NCBI GenBank assembly: GCA_001632425.1
Contig: KV425682.1
Location: 1 to 48,516 of the forward strand
Reading direction: 5' to 3'
Length of the DNA: 48,516 nucleotides
DNA from: Neolentinus lepideus HHB14362 ss-1
Lineage: Eukaryota > Basidiomycota > Agaricomycetes > Gloeophyllales > Gloeophyllaceae
Made by a program: the position numbers and the translations under genes. Each line of letters opens with the position of its first letter. Position 1 is the stretch's first letter. The notes under the pieces were generated by a model. The model was given only the letters and a program-made list of their open reading frames with translations, was not told the origin of the DNA and ran no database searches. This document shows positions 22,268 through 35,563 of this stretch, in pieces.

Positions 22268-22280
22268 CCCATATATAGGG
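22268..22280. promoter_or_regulatory. CArG-like / TATA-like element upstream of the MADS gene
   Basis: CCCATATATAGGG lies about 175 bp upstream of the ATG at 22093. It resembles a MADS CArG box (CC, six A/T, GG) but has seven A/T bases between CC and GG. It could serve as a TATA element or as an imperfect self-binding site. Confidence 0.3.
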
Positions 22281-23041
22281 TCTTTTCAGGTACAGCGAGT
22301 TTCCTGTTTAGTCACACCCGGCAATCCCCGCGCCACTTCTCGGGCTGTCCTTCCCCTCCTTCTTTCCGGCCTCTCCTCCCTCCCGCAGCAGATAGGAGGC
22401 CTCGTCCATAGCATATATCCTCCCAAACACGCCCACAACCAGCCGTGTTGTGAGCTCGCCCTCTTTGACATCGAACCATGACAAACACGCGCAAACACCC
22501 GCTCTATTCGGGCCCCCGGAACCCTTCCCACGCCACCCTCCGCAGGCCTCGTTTATAGGAACGGTCTAGCCATATCGGGAAGGAGAGTTTCAGTTTACAG
22601 CCTCGAGGTTTCCAAGATGATCCTGCTACAGCCGGCCTTGGATTCCGTCCATTCACGAGGCGACTCGGGGGTCCCCTTAAAATGCTGGCACAGCCAGAAC
22701 ACAGCACACTTGCATAGCACGCAGTCCTTCACAAACCAACGGACACAGACATAATCAATACGAATAAGCAAAAGATCATAGCGAACGCATCATCCGCCCA
22801 CACGCCACCTCGAGGCGCTCATACCGCGATGCCAATACAACAACGGTATGTTCTTGCAAGAGCCGGACAATGATTTCTCCTTTCAGACAGGCCACTTACG
22901 GCCCATCCGATGGCGCACCGCGCTCTTTTCCTCCTTCGGACATTGTCCTTTGTCACGTTCTTGCCGTTCTATGTCCCTCCATGTCCGCGGCGTGCCCCTT
23001 TGGCGTCCTCTTCTTTCCGAGGTTACAGGAGAGGCAGCTAA
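22281..23041. other. Intergenic, pyrimidine-rich
   Basis: Upstream region of the MADS gene and 3' flank of the zinc-finger gene (both minus strand). A C/T-rich stretch at about 22340-22390 (plus strand) is the only visible structure; no gene found. Confidence 0.5.
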
Positions 23042-26000
23042 TCATCGTCTTGCAGATCCGAGTAATGCCCACGCTTCCGCAACCCGCTCTTCGAATGGGA
23101 TCGTCGCCTTCTCGTTTGAGCCACGCCAACGAACATTCTCGAGAGCAGTCTTGATCTCTTGCATTTGCAGGCTGGGCTGTAGCGCTTCGGGTAATGAGCC
23201 GTGCAGGTATTGGGCCGTCTCTTCATCTATGAATAATTTGAAGAAATAGAAAGCGGAACATGTGGCACAGAGTGCAGTCAGTACCGCCACCGCCAGAAAT
23301 AGGAAGGGGCAAGGAAATGAAAGATGCATGATCTACGATAAGCCACCCAAAACGTAGAGAAATGGCACTCTTACCGGTCGGCTCGACACCAACTCCCTCG
23401 ACTCGGCTCAGATGCACGTCCTCGCACGAAGCGTCCCTGCATTCACCGCCACCGGGTATCTCGAACTGGCAGATACGCTTCTCTGACCAGTCAGGCAGAG
23501 AGAACAGTGCCTTGCTTGCTACAGCTCGTTTGAGGGGCTTAAGATTAGGTAACGAAGGAATAGTAAGAGAAGAAATAGGATGCACGCCAGGAGAAGAAGA
23601 GGAGGATATAGATGTAGAGCAAGATGATGGATGTTGCAGAGAATTGCATGAGCTTAGGCGCAGTAGAGGATACCTGTCCAAAATAGACACGTATTCAGTA
23701 AATGTGCTGCTAGAATCTGCCAAATTTTGTGTTGACGACGTCGGCGACTTCGGCGGATATGTCTGTCAGATGAGATTTATCAATAGCACAAGTCAGCATA
23801 TATGACGCTCGTCTTCCTAAGACAGCTACTCCATGATGGAGACGGAGAAAAGATCACGGCGTACCTGCGTACCACTAATTGAATCTACCCTGACTCGCTG
23901 TAACGAATGATGCTTGCTTGTGACCTAGAAGACGCACAATGGTCGTCAACAAAGCAAAAAGGAACAGTCAGAGGACATTCTGGGACTCCACCGACGAACG
24001 GCTGGAGTGAAAGAAGAAACCCTTGCCGCTTGTTCCTGCCACGCTTCTGCGGTCAAGACAGAGATGGAAAAAGCGCCCGTAATCCGACGAACGTCAACAT
24101 GAGAATCAGTCCGACGATTCGACAGAAGAATCGGAACAAAGAGTTTGTGAAACAACCAGTCAATCGAAGAAGCAGTAGTCAAGATCTTATCAGACACGAC
24201 ATATATTATACCCGATCACTTGCCTTCTACTCCGCTTGTGGCGTCCTCAACAGAATTTGATGCACTGTCTATATCGAGGGTGGCCATGACAGGTGGGATG
24301 CAAGATAGAGATGGTATGCATGGAAAAGCACAGTCAGTTGGAGAGTGCATTGCCGACGAATTGAAAAGAATGAGAACCAATGGGAGTGACTGCCTCAGGA
24401 GTCAAACTTGTAACTGACGTTGGATCATCAGGTACTTGGGATTCTGGAGTATACTCAGACTAATTGCACAGAAGGGAACACGAGAACGAACCTGCTGTCA
24501 AGTCTCTCATAACACTATCTTCATCCGCCGTCTCATTGTCGCCGTTCAAGAGATACGCAGACATTCGCCCAGTACGATGGAGAGCCAAAGCTGCCGCAGA
24601 CGCCTCATCATCATCTACTTTCAAGTTCGACGCTGATGAAACGTCGCTAGGTGCTCCTTGAGTTGAGAAAGGGTGTGGTGTAGATGGTGAGGAAAGTGCC
24701 GAGAATGGTCGACTCGTCTGCTCAAGAAAACTGCGTTAGACGAGCTTACAACCCAAGAAACGATGCCAACGCACTTCTGCAAGTTTTCGGTGACGCCGTT
24801 GCTCTTTCTGTGCTATCAGCTCACGCATGCGCTGAATCTCTCGCTCCTTCTCTAACAAATCAGGTGGAACATTACTGCCGGGTGGAGTAATTGTTCTTGT
24901 CGATACTGTCCCAGATGCACGCGCACTGGATGGCATGGGAGAGAAAGACCCCTGCTCGCGGCGAGACACGTCGTTGCTCTCATCCTCCTCTTCTTCGCTA
25001 TCGCTCAGATCGATGACGCATCGACGCATGCCGCTCACACTGGCGAAACTGCCAGGCTTCCTCGTCGCGGACAGAGTGCTTCTAGCAAAACTAGATATGC
25101 TGAGGGGATGTGGGCGGGATGGTCCCGGCTCCATATCGACGAAGTCGGCAGCAACCGGTCGCTTCGTTCCGCGTCGTAGAGTTGGTGGAAGTACACTGGC
25201 TCTTGGTTCCAACTCAGTCATGGTATCGACGTCACCATTGGAAAGCATAGAGGAGAAAGTGGAGGCAGTTGAAGAGGGTGGTCCGCCTGACGAGGATACA
25301 GCGATCTCAGAAGGTGTAACGGGACTCAATGACATGCCCGCTGACTGAGCGGATAAAGGTCTGTTTCCTTGGCTCGTGTGTTGAGGGACTTTGAGCACCG
25401 GTGTGTCCACGTCCATATCATCGCGACTTGTACTTCTACCTTGGCCTAACGACTCCCTCCCAATTTCCAGACCAGGTAAAACGCTACTGGTCGGTCCGAT
25501 ACTCTTCAGAAAATCATCAACAGTTTCGTCCGGCACTGGCATGCTCATTTCGACGTCGCTGAGCGCGGTTACTATGGATGAAGGTCGCGCCGATGCTACA
25601 GCAGTCTCGATATCGAGGGAGGGATGCTTTGCTTTGCGCGATGCTTGCACAGCTTTCCGTGCCAGCAGCTCTTGTCGACGTAACTGTTCGATGTCGTGTA
25701 GATTTGTACCATTAACGGATGTGGCCGGTGTGATCACAGGAGAAGAGTCAACACTCCCGAGCTCAGGAGCCGACGAACTACCGGGCAAAGGCTTCGAAGG
25801 TAGGCCGAACTGGGATGCAGCAGGCTTAGGTGGTAAGTTATGATGGGAGGATGATGGATGCCGATTATCATTCGTTGGAAGACCCAACAACGATATTTGT
25901 GTCTCAGCGAGGGTCGAGATAGGAGCAAAGGTCTGACCCTCGTGGCTCGCATCAGGGATTAATCCAGTGGTATCAAGATTTGCTGGTAGGCGTAGATTGA

Positions 26001-26899
26001 GATCGGAAAACACGTAGAACACTATCTCGCGGCTGAGACCGCAAGACACTAGGAATTCTGGAGGAACTCCCCACCCGAGAAGATCTAACACAATGTCCTT
26101 AGCAGTCTCATACTGCTGAGCATTCACTACGGCATATATTAAGTAATTATCGGTAGAGTCAACATGATTGCTTACGTGCAAGGCCAGGCCGAACAATCTC
26201 AGCACGTGAGATATCGGCAGCTGCATCACCCAAAGAAAAACCAGATAGTGGTGTAGGACTTAAGACCCAAGAACCAGTGAGAATGTTCTCAGAAACAGAA
26301 GCCGGAGTCCGACTAGCCGTAACCGGGGCTGAAGTAGAAGCGTGCTCAGCATCGGAAGTCTTGAGACCGAGCCTTGCCGCCAGTGTTGGAGGCGCCACTG
26401 CTTTGGGAGCCTTTGATGAACTTGCTAAATCTTTAGATGGCGACGTGGTGTAGGGTTGGGGAGGTGGCGGAGTCTCAGTGTCGCTGATTTCACCTTCTTC
26501 ACGGATCTGGCCTTCTTCGATGTCCATAGCATCCGTAGAGCGACCTTGATCAGGGGCAGTAATAGGTCCTTCATTCGTAGATGCAATCGGAGTACGAGAG
26601 CCGTTGACGGCTGAGGACGCCTCATCGCCATAATCCAGTTGAATGTCAGGGTGGACATGCGCCGGACGGGTCGACAGAGAGACAGTCTGTTCTACGCTAT
26701 TAGCTGGCTTACGCCGTTTGGACTTAAGAGTCATGAGCGCCGCAGCTCGCAGAGAATACATAGGATCATCAAGAGAGCCAGATGGGCCTGCAGATTGACC
26801 AGACACTGAACCTTGCATAGCAGACGCCGTGTCACCGCTGGGATGTCGACTGTGATCACGAAGACCGGAAGGCGACCTTGAGGGAGATATACTAATCAT
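23042..26899 (-). CDS. zf-C3H1 domain protein (Red1/ZFC3H1-like)
   Basis: The C-terminal finger RICQFEIPGGGECRDASCED with following VH gives C-x9-C-x4-C-x3-H, the zf-C3H1 type found in fission-yeast Red1 and human ZFC3H1, which link nuclear RNA to exosome decay. Resolved exons: 26899-26176, 26126-24775, 24717-24492, one starting at 24443, and the last two ending at 23375 and spanning 23226-23042. The N-terminal part is Ser/Pro-rich with MDIEEGQIREEGEISDTE, typical of this family. A conserved helical block follows (QYETAKDIVLDLLGWGVPPEF, REIVFYVFSDLNLRLP), then a disordered region, an acidic patch (DLSDSEEEEDES) and a coiled coil near residue 680. The C-terminus after the finger has DEETAQYLHGSLPE and ends GSARR. 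The structure between 24360 and 23780 is unresolved and includes a possible one-base frameshift near 24352. Confidence 0.75.
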
Positions 26900-27281
26900 G
26901 GCAATAGTAGAGGCATAAGCCGTAGAACGATGAAGCAGTGCACTAGCTAGCGAGGGGAATCGTGGGATGGAAAGGGGGTCAAGCAGTAAGCGTTAGCTTG
27001 CGCCGTCCTTATGCATGACGGCAACGGCCGAGAGACCAGGTGGCGCACGGACCTACATAGCTGTCTACAAAGCCAATAAAGTCGAAAACGCCTGTAACCT
27101 ATATATTCGAAACAGTAGCGTAGATTGCGTTGGATGATGCGAAAAACATAAATGAAGTTATGTTCTTTGTCGAATACGGAGGAACATACGCGGGAACATG
27201 GTTCAATCAGGAATGCCATATGCCATTAATGAATTGAGGACAAGTTTACTGAGTACTCCGACACTACTCGCCTCTTGTAGA
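26900..27281. promoter_or_regulatory. Shared promoter of the zf-C3H1 and G-patch genes
   Basis: 382 bp between divergent start codons. TATATATTCG at about 27100-27109 is the only TATA-like sequence. Confidence 0.4.
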
Positions 27282-28373
27282 ATGCCTCTTGACGGACATG
27301 CGTATCTCTCTTCTCAGGGCTGGCCTGGGACGGGTTCAGGCCTTCGTGAAGGAGCTGTTAGTAGGCCTGTAATTATAATCCAGAAGAAAACTCTTGCAGG
27401 CATTGGGAAGGATCGTGATGAAGCCTTCCCGTTCTGGGACCAGTACGACTATCGATTATCTCCCTTGAGGAACTTTAACTGAAAGTGTTAACGCAGCTTG
27501 TACTCAGCAGCAGCAAAGGCTATCAAGCTAAAAGTCGCAGACTCGGATGAGGAGGATTCGGTGAGTATGCAAGTTTGTCCATTGCTCGGCCGCGCCATTG
27601 ATCTCACCGTACAGGCTGATACAGAACAGTCATCTTCCGTCATTATCGCCCGAACTCGAACGGGCATTCTATCAAACCGAAGACCAGTGGAAGGCACACC
27701 CGCCTCCTCTGGCGCGGTCACTCCGGACTCCGGGTCTTCCGATTCTTCGGGACCCAAACTCAGCCTCCTGACATTGGCGCGAAAGGAGGCCGCAAAGAAG
27801 GGACTGTATTCCATGTTCTTTCGTGGGCCCGTCCTAGGGCCCGACGAAGATGCCATTCCTACCGACGAGGACAAAGCTGAGACCACTAGTGATACTCTAC
27901 CCGCGACCATTGATCCTTCTGCATACGAGAAGAAGAAACGGCGGAAGGAGAAAGAACGAGATCTTTCGAAGAAATGTAAGACGCAAAAAGTCGAAGGCGG
28001 TAATGAAGACAAGACCGCCCATCACGAGGGCTCAAGTATACCTTCATGGTCCCAAGGCCATGCCGATGTTGCAGAGGGCTCATGTCCCAGGAAGAAGAAA
28101 AGGACACCAGAAGAGAAGTTGGCAAGAAAAGCCGAAAAGGCGATGAAGAAACTGGCCAAGCTCAGCCGGTCAACCCGAGAAGGTACCGAGCAATGCGAAT
28201 CTTCGACGCTAGGGGCGACGGACGCAGTATTGCATTCTAAGGTGCAGGGTCCGGATGCAGTTCTTGACGATGGACGCGAGCATTCTCGGTCGAAGAAGCG
28301 GAGGCACCGTGAAGAAAACGTTAACAACGATGGGAAGGCCAAGTCTTACAAGAAGAAGAAACATAAAGAATAG
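27282..28373 (+). CDS. G-patch domain protein (GPATCH4-like)
   Basis: Exons 27282-27442 and 27497-28373 give 345 residues. The N-terminus is a G-patch (LSSQGWPGTGSGLREGAVSR then QKKTLAGIGKDRDEAFPFWD), a glycine-rich segment known to bind and activate DEAH helicases in splicing or ribosome assembly. The intron is confirmed by the conserved FPFWDHLYSAAA that spans it. The remainder is disordered and increasingly Lys/Glu-rich (KKKRRKEKERDLSKKCK, RKKKRTPEEKLARKAEK) and ends in a Lys-rich cluster, as in nucleolar G-patch proteins such as GPATCH4. The order G-patch first, basic tail last fits that family better than PINX1, but the helicase partner cannot be told from sequence. Confidence 0.85.
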
Positions 28374-28649
28374 CATTAGATCGTGGATTGTAGTGCGTCT
28401 TTGTTCTAAATGTATCCGGGTAACGAGAAAAGGCATACACAAGTCGAGAGATGTAGCTCGAGGTCGATATACTCAATACAGATATGAACTGGTGAAACGG
28501 TATGTTGTATGCTAGCGGAGTGAGTGACGGTAGCACTAGGAAAACATGATAGCAGAGATGGGTCCACACAATATACAAATACAAAGACCATATTTATTCT
28601 ACTTAAGCCCGTACTAACACCTGACCTTCAACGATAGCAAACTTCGCAC

Positions 28650-30211
28650 TTATGCACGAGCACTCCTCCAGGCACTCTGCATAGCAATGCGTCTTGCCTA
28701 CGCAGATCTCAGCAACGATGGTGCAAACTTGGTTTGAAACTACGCACCTGGTCAAGCGTGATCGAATCCTCTCTTAATTCAATGCGTTGCCTGCCATCAT
28801 CCTCTTCGTCGTCATCGTCGTCGTCAAATGAAGGTCGCGATCCACTATTCCTCAAACCTCCAAAGGCAGCCTTGCCACCCGCGAGAGAAAACGGTGTCGA
28901 TTGTACCGCAGTCTTGAAGACACTTGCATCTTTCGGGCCACCGAATGCCGCGAAATCTGTCACGACCTTTCGAGACGCAGGGGAACGAGGTGGCGAAGTC
29001 ACAGTCGACGCTTTCGAGATTGAAGATGCACTCCCAAAGCTCTTCTCCGATGATCGCGCCGGTAAGTATGGGGCATAGGAGTAACTGCTACCCCGTGAAG
29101 CTGACTGCCGCGCTTGCAAGTATTTGTCGGTAAAACGAGTCCCAGGGACCTGCAGGTACCTCAGATCTACTACCCAATGCGGGATTTGGGGAAGACATAC
29201 CTTTTTGAGTTCTGAGCGCGCTTCGGTCAGGGACGGTGCTTGCATGAATACCGCCACGTTATGCCTGGCTTCTGCGGACTCCTTATAGATGCTCTCAATT
29301 ACAACCTTCTTCGTGCTTTCATTCCGCAGCAGGAGCCTCTCGTGCAGCTCCCTGGCTACGTCATCGACACTTTCATTGTTGCCCAATATCCGCTGCGCAA
29401 CAGCCTGGCCAACTTCACTGATGAGGCGCTCCATGTCGAGGTTTTCCAAGACGCTGCCCACGATGGCATGTGCTAGTAGGTCGGCGGTCGTTAATGGTAA
29501 CATTAATCCTGATGTAATATTGACAATGGCTTGGAAAAAGTCGGTGGCAAACTGAGACTGTATTAGCAATGGGACCGGTCGATGGAAAAAGATACGTACT
29601 GAGTAGCCACTGAGGGCTGGTTCGCATGCTACGAAGAACTAAAACAGAATGAGCACTGTGAAACGTGAGTTCGATGCTTCGAACTCACGAGCGTGATACC
29701 GCAACTGGCCATATGCCGCGCGAGTTGTAATGGGTCATTGCCGTCAGGAGAACCCTCGTCAAACCCTGGACAAAGTAAGGTCAGACGAAACACAAGACTA
29801 CTTGGTCTTCATACCGTCGCCGTACTCTCCAATTCCATGAGGGGGCGCGTCTGCGATGAGAACAACCATCTTACTCGCGTTCTCTCTCCAGTCCATATTC
29901 AGAGTTTCCGCCAATGCCGCCGTCACCGCCTCTGGTCCATCCCCACCGCCCGAAGCATAGAGACCTGATAAATCCTTGTGAACTTTGCTGATGTCCGATG
30001 AGAAGCCAAAGTTCTTGACGACATAAGTATGATCTTGGGGTGGATGGTCGCGGTAGGCCACAAGTCCTATCCGAAGGTCTTCACGCGCTTGCAGCTTTCC
30101 GGATTCGAATATATGCGCACAGATCTCCTCTATATTCTTTGTTGCCGAAGAGATGTAACTGCCTTGACTGCCGGTACAATCCTGAACGAACACCAAGTCC
30201 CTGATGACCAT
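28650..30211 (-). CDS. VWA-domain protein (VwkA-related, without kinase domain)
   Basis: Exons 30211-29815, 29765-29689, 29638-29600, 29551-28748 and 28697-28650 give 454 residues. The VWA domain starts at once: RDLVFVQDCTGSQGSYIS has a DxTxS MIDAS variant, and VAYRDHPPQDHTYVVKNFGF plus LYASGGGDGPEAVTAAL follow, as in the VWA module of Dictyostelium VwkA alpha-kinase. The second half is helical, then Ser-rich with an acidic stretch (DDDDDDEEDDG) and a short conserved end (RRIAMQSAWRSARA). No alpha-kinase catalytic domain is visible. The start at 30211 is uncertain: the same frame is open upstream to an ATG at 30352, interrupted only by a TAG at 30241-30239. Confidence 0.75.
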
Positions 30212-30684
30212 TTCAATAGCGTCTCTTGTGCGGAGATCCTATACGTACAGTTGCTTCCGGTTCGGATCCAGCATGAACTGCTGTCGAGGCTCAAACATAG
30301 GCTCCTGGGGAGCAGAAGTGCTGGCGTCCTCGAATTCCATGTCCTCATCCATGGTGTTGAACAATTATGGCAGAGCTTGAGCTATGAAAGGGGCTTTAAT
30401 GGTGGTCTTCAATGCACGCAAGCAGGAACTTAGAGCTGTATCGTCGATGGTCGCGGATGGGGCTGAAGGTGCACAATAATATAAACTGCAGAGTCTAAGA
30501 CGCAAACAGTCACTGGTGCAGGGCAGACATGCTGAAGTCACGCCGTCGCGCCGTGCCGGATCTACACATCGGGACTCAGATCTCGAACAATCATTCACTA
30601 CAGCATCTCTGGCCACAATGGCTCTATCGGGCTAGGTAGATTACTCGAATGCTAACGTAGTATATCCAGTGTAAACGACAATAG
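30212..30684. other. Region upstream of the VWA gene
   Basis: Holds an in-frame upstream segment (30352-30242, minus) of 37 codons beginning MDEDMEFEDAS that ends in TAG and continues in the same frame into the VWA protein. The rest (30353-30684) is the GEM1 3' flank with nothing recognisable. Confidence 0.5.
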
Positions 30685-33386
<2,702 letters not shown>

Positions 33387-33772
33387 GTCCGCACAGCAGG
33401 CTATAATGGACTGGTGCGTCCAGCAATGGTATGCACTCCAGAGACAAAGAACAAAGAGGGTTATAGTCTCACGCGCCTATGTACGGTAACGGGTCGGCAC
33501 AGCAGCCTCGTCACTTCGGCGTCCAAACTTGACTAGTACTTGCAATCTGTCAAGCCAACTCTATCTTCCACTGCAGCACCTAAGCGGATGTAAGCACTTC
33601 CCGTCCTTCAAATAATTATAACTTCTAAGTCTTGCAGTCTCCGTAACATGAACTGGAGCCGCTGACGTTCGCCATATTTCAAGCCGAAGGGTCTTGATTA
33701 GACATCACTTCATTTCACTGTAGTACCTCGACAGTCCCTGCGAAGGATATAGGCCGGTCATCGTCTATCATC
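33387..33772. promoter_or_regulatory. Shared promoter of GEM1 and the F-box gene
   Basis: 386 bp between divergent start codons. AT-rich AATAATTATAAC near 33610 is the only notable sequence. Confidence 0.4.
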
Positions 33773-35292
33773 ATGCCGGCCTTTCAGACTCTTCCGAATG
33801 ATATTCTCGTCATTATCATGCACTATCTAAGAATTCAAGACCTAGCGGTGCTTTCCAGGACTTCTAAAAGCTTGCACGCGACCGTGAGTAGTGAGATGCA
33901 AGAGGCATAGCAGGTTTCTGACTTCCAGCACCGTCACAGGTGTCACAGTATGGGTGGAATGATCATCTACGGCTGAATCCTCGTCGATGTCTAAGTCTGT
34001 CTAAGGCCCTTGGCGTCTGGGATGCACGCATGCAAGTACGATACCATACATTGGCGGATCGCGCATGGGCGCGATCTGAATTCGTCGCACGACCCCTCCA
34101 ACGTCCGTGGTACGGGAAGTTACAGCCTTTGATGGCGATCAATAGTTCCAGGTTGATTGTGGCCGCTGGCAACTCGCTGTACTCGTTCGTGTTCAAGGCA
34201 CCCCGGACCGCAGAACTCGCACCTTCTATACATTTCGAGTGCACATACACTTTCAGCCTGGAGGCGGACCTGCGCCGTGATGTGACAGGGATCGCTTTCG
34301 TTCCTGATGACGGTCTTGATCGAACATTGTATGTTGGTTTCGAGGACGGTAGACTTGAGCGTGTCGTATTGCCTGCACTTCAAGCCGGGCAGTATCAGGC
34401 CCTTATTGGGACATATTCCAGGCATTGCCAATACGAGGATCGGGAGGTCATCGAAAGTGTCTCGGTCTCAGACAACCTTCTCCTCTCACTTTCGTCCGCC
34501 GGCATGGCTAAATTATTTCGGCTGCACCCTACCGCACCTGCAACCGACATTTCGTCGCTAAACACCGAAGTGCGTAGTTGGTCGTCGTACTTATCTACTA
34601 GGTCATCTACTGCATATGCCGCCATTGGCACCTCCTCATCTACACCCCTTGCCCTACATTCAATCACTAATTCCGAGCTGTCAACCACGCCTTGGGCCTT
34701 ACTTCACCAATCGGCAAAGGAAGCGGAACGATCACGATCCCCTGCTGTCTACGGAATCTGCACTGCACCCCCCTCATCACCATGGGGTGCATCCGAACAG
34801 ATAATTGTATCCGGTTGGTATGATGGTAAAGTGCGGGTCCACGATCTACGATCCTCGTCTCGCATCAGTGGCGCCCCATCTGGACACCCTACACCTCTAT
34901 CACCAGTCATGTCTTTCTACGACCCTTGGTCATTCGAGCCAATCTACACTCTCGACTGTGGGGGTGGTTCGTCTAGCCACATTGCCGCTGGTTCAGCTCG
35001 TCACAGTGTGGTTGCTTTTTGGGACGTTCGCGCCGTTTCTCGGGGTTGGAGCGTTCACGCCCCGGGCAATGATTCGTCGCCGGTCTATTCGCTTATACTA
35101 GAAGGCTCTCGCTTGTTTGGTGCCAACCAGAGCAGGTCGTTCATATATGACTTCGGGCCAGGAGTCACGCAAACTACATACCCTCACTTGCCACCCGACC
35201 GCAATGAACGCGACGGTTTGCAACACAGAAAAGATTGGGATGGCGTTGGTTACTATGTTACAAAATATCCTCACAGTCGGGGAGAGATGTGA
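33773..35292 (+). CDS. F-box protein with a WD40-like C-terminal region
   Basis: Exons 33773-33883 and 33940-35292 give 487 residues. The N-terminal F-box (FQTLPNDILVIIMHYLRIQD, then LAVLSRTSKSLHA) fills the first exon, so the protein is expected to bind Skp1 in an SCF ubiquitin ligase. The rest has scattered beta-propeller-like segments (VTGIAFVPDD, LYVGFEDGRLERV, IIVSGWYDGKVRVHDLR, HSVVAFWDVRA, RSFIYDFG). The WD repeats are degenerate, but their spacing suggests a six- or seven-blade propeller as substrate receptor. The substrate is unknown. The gene is divergent from GEM1 and convergent with the RasGEF gene. Confidence 0.85.
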
Positions 35293-35563
35293 CGGCTTAT
35301 ATATTTGTTCTTGTGTCCACTGGACTTTGAAGTGCTAAGATGACAGAAAGCAGCAGTAGTTGATGCATGTACGATTACGAACAGGTAAAGAACTACAATA
35401 TACCTAATACATACAGACAGCAAATAATGGAACGTAGGCGTGACAGATAGTACGAAATCGATAGCCTGATAGACAGTACATAGTCCTAAGGCCGGAGTGG
35501 TGACGGCCGAAATGCACGAATAATTAAAGATTAAATGGACGTCCGCATACGATGCCAATAAGA

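Noticed and set aside
24935..25843. Long plus-strand frames within the zf-C3H1 gene
   Set aside because: Shadow frames of the Ser-rich coding exon on the minus strand; no motif of their own.
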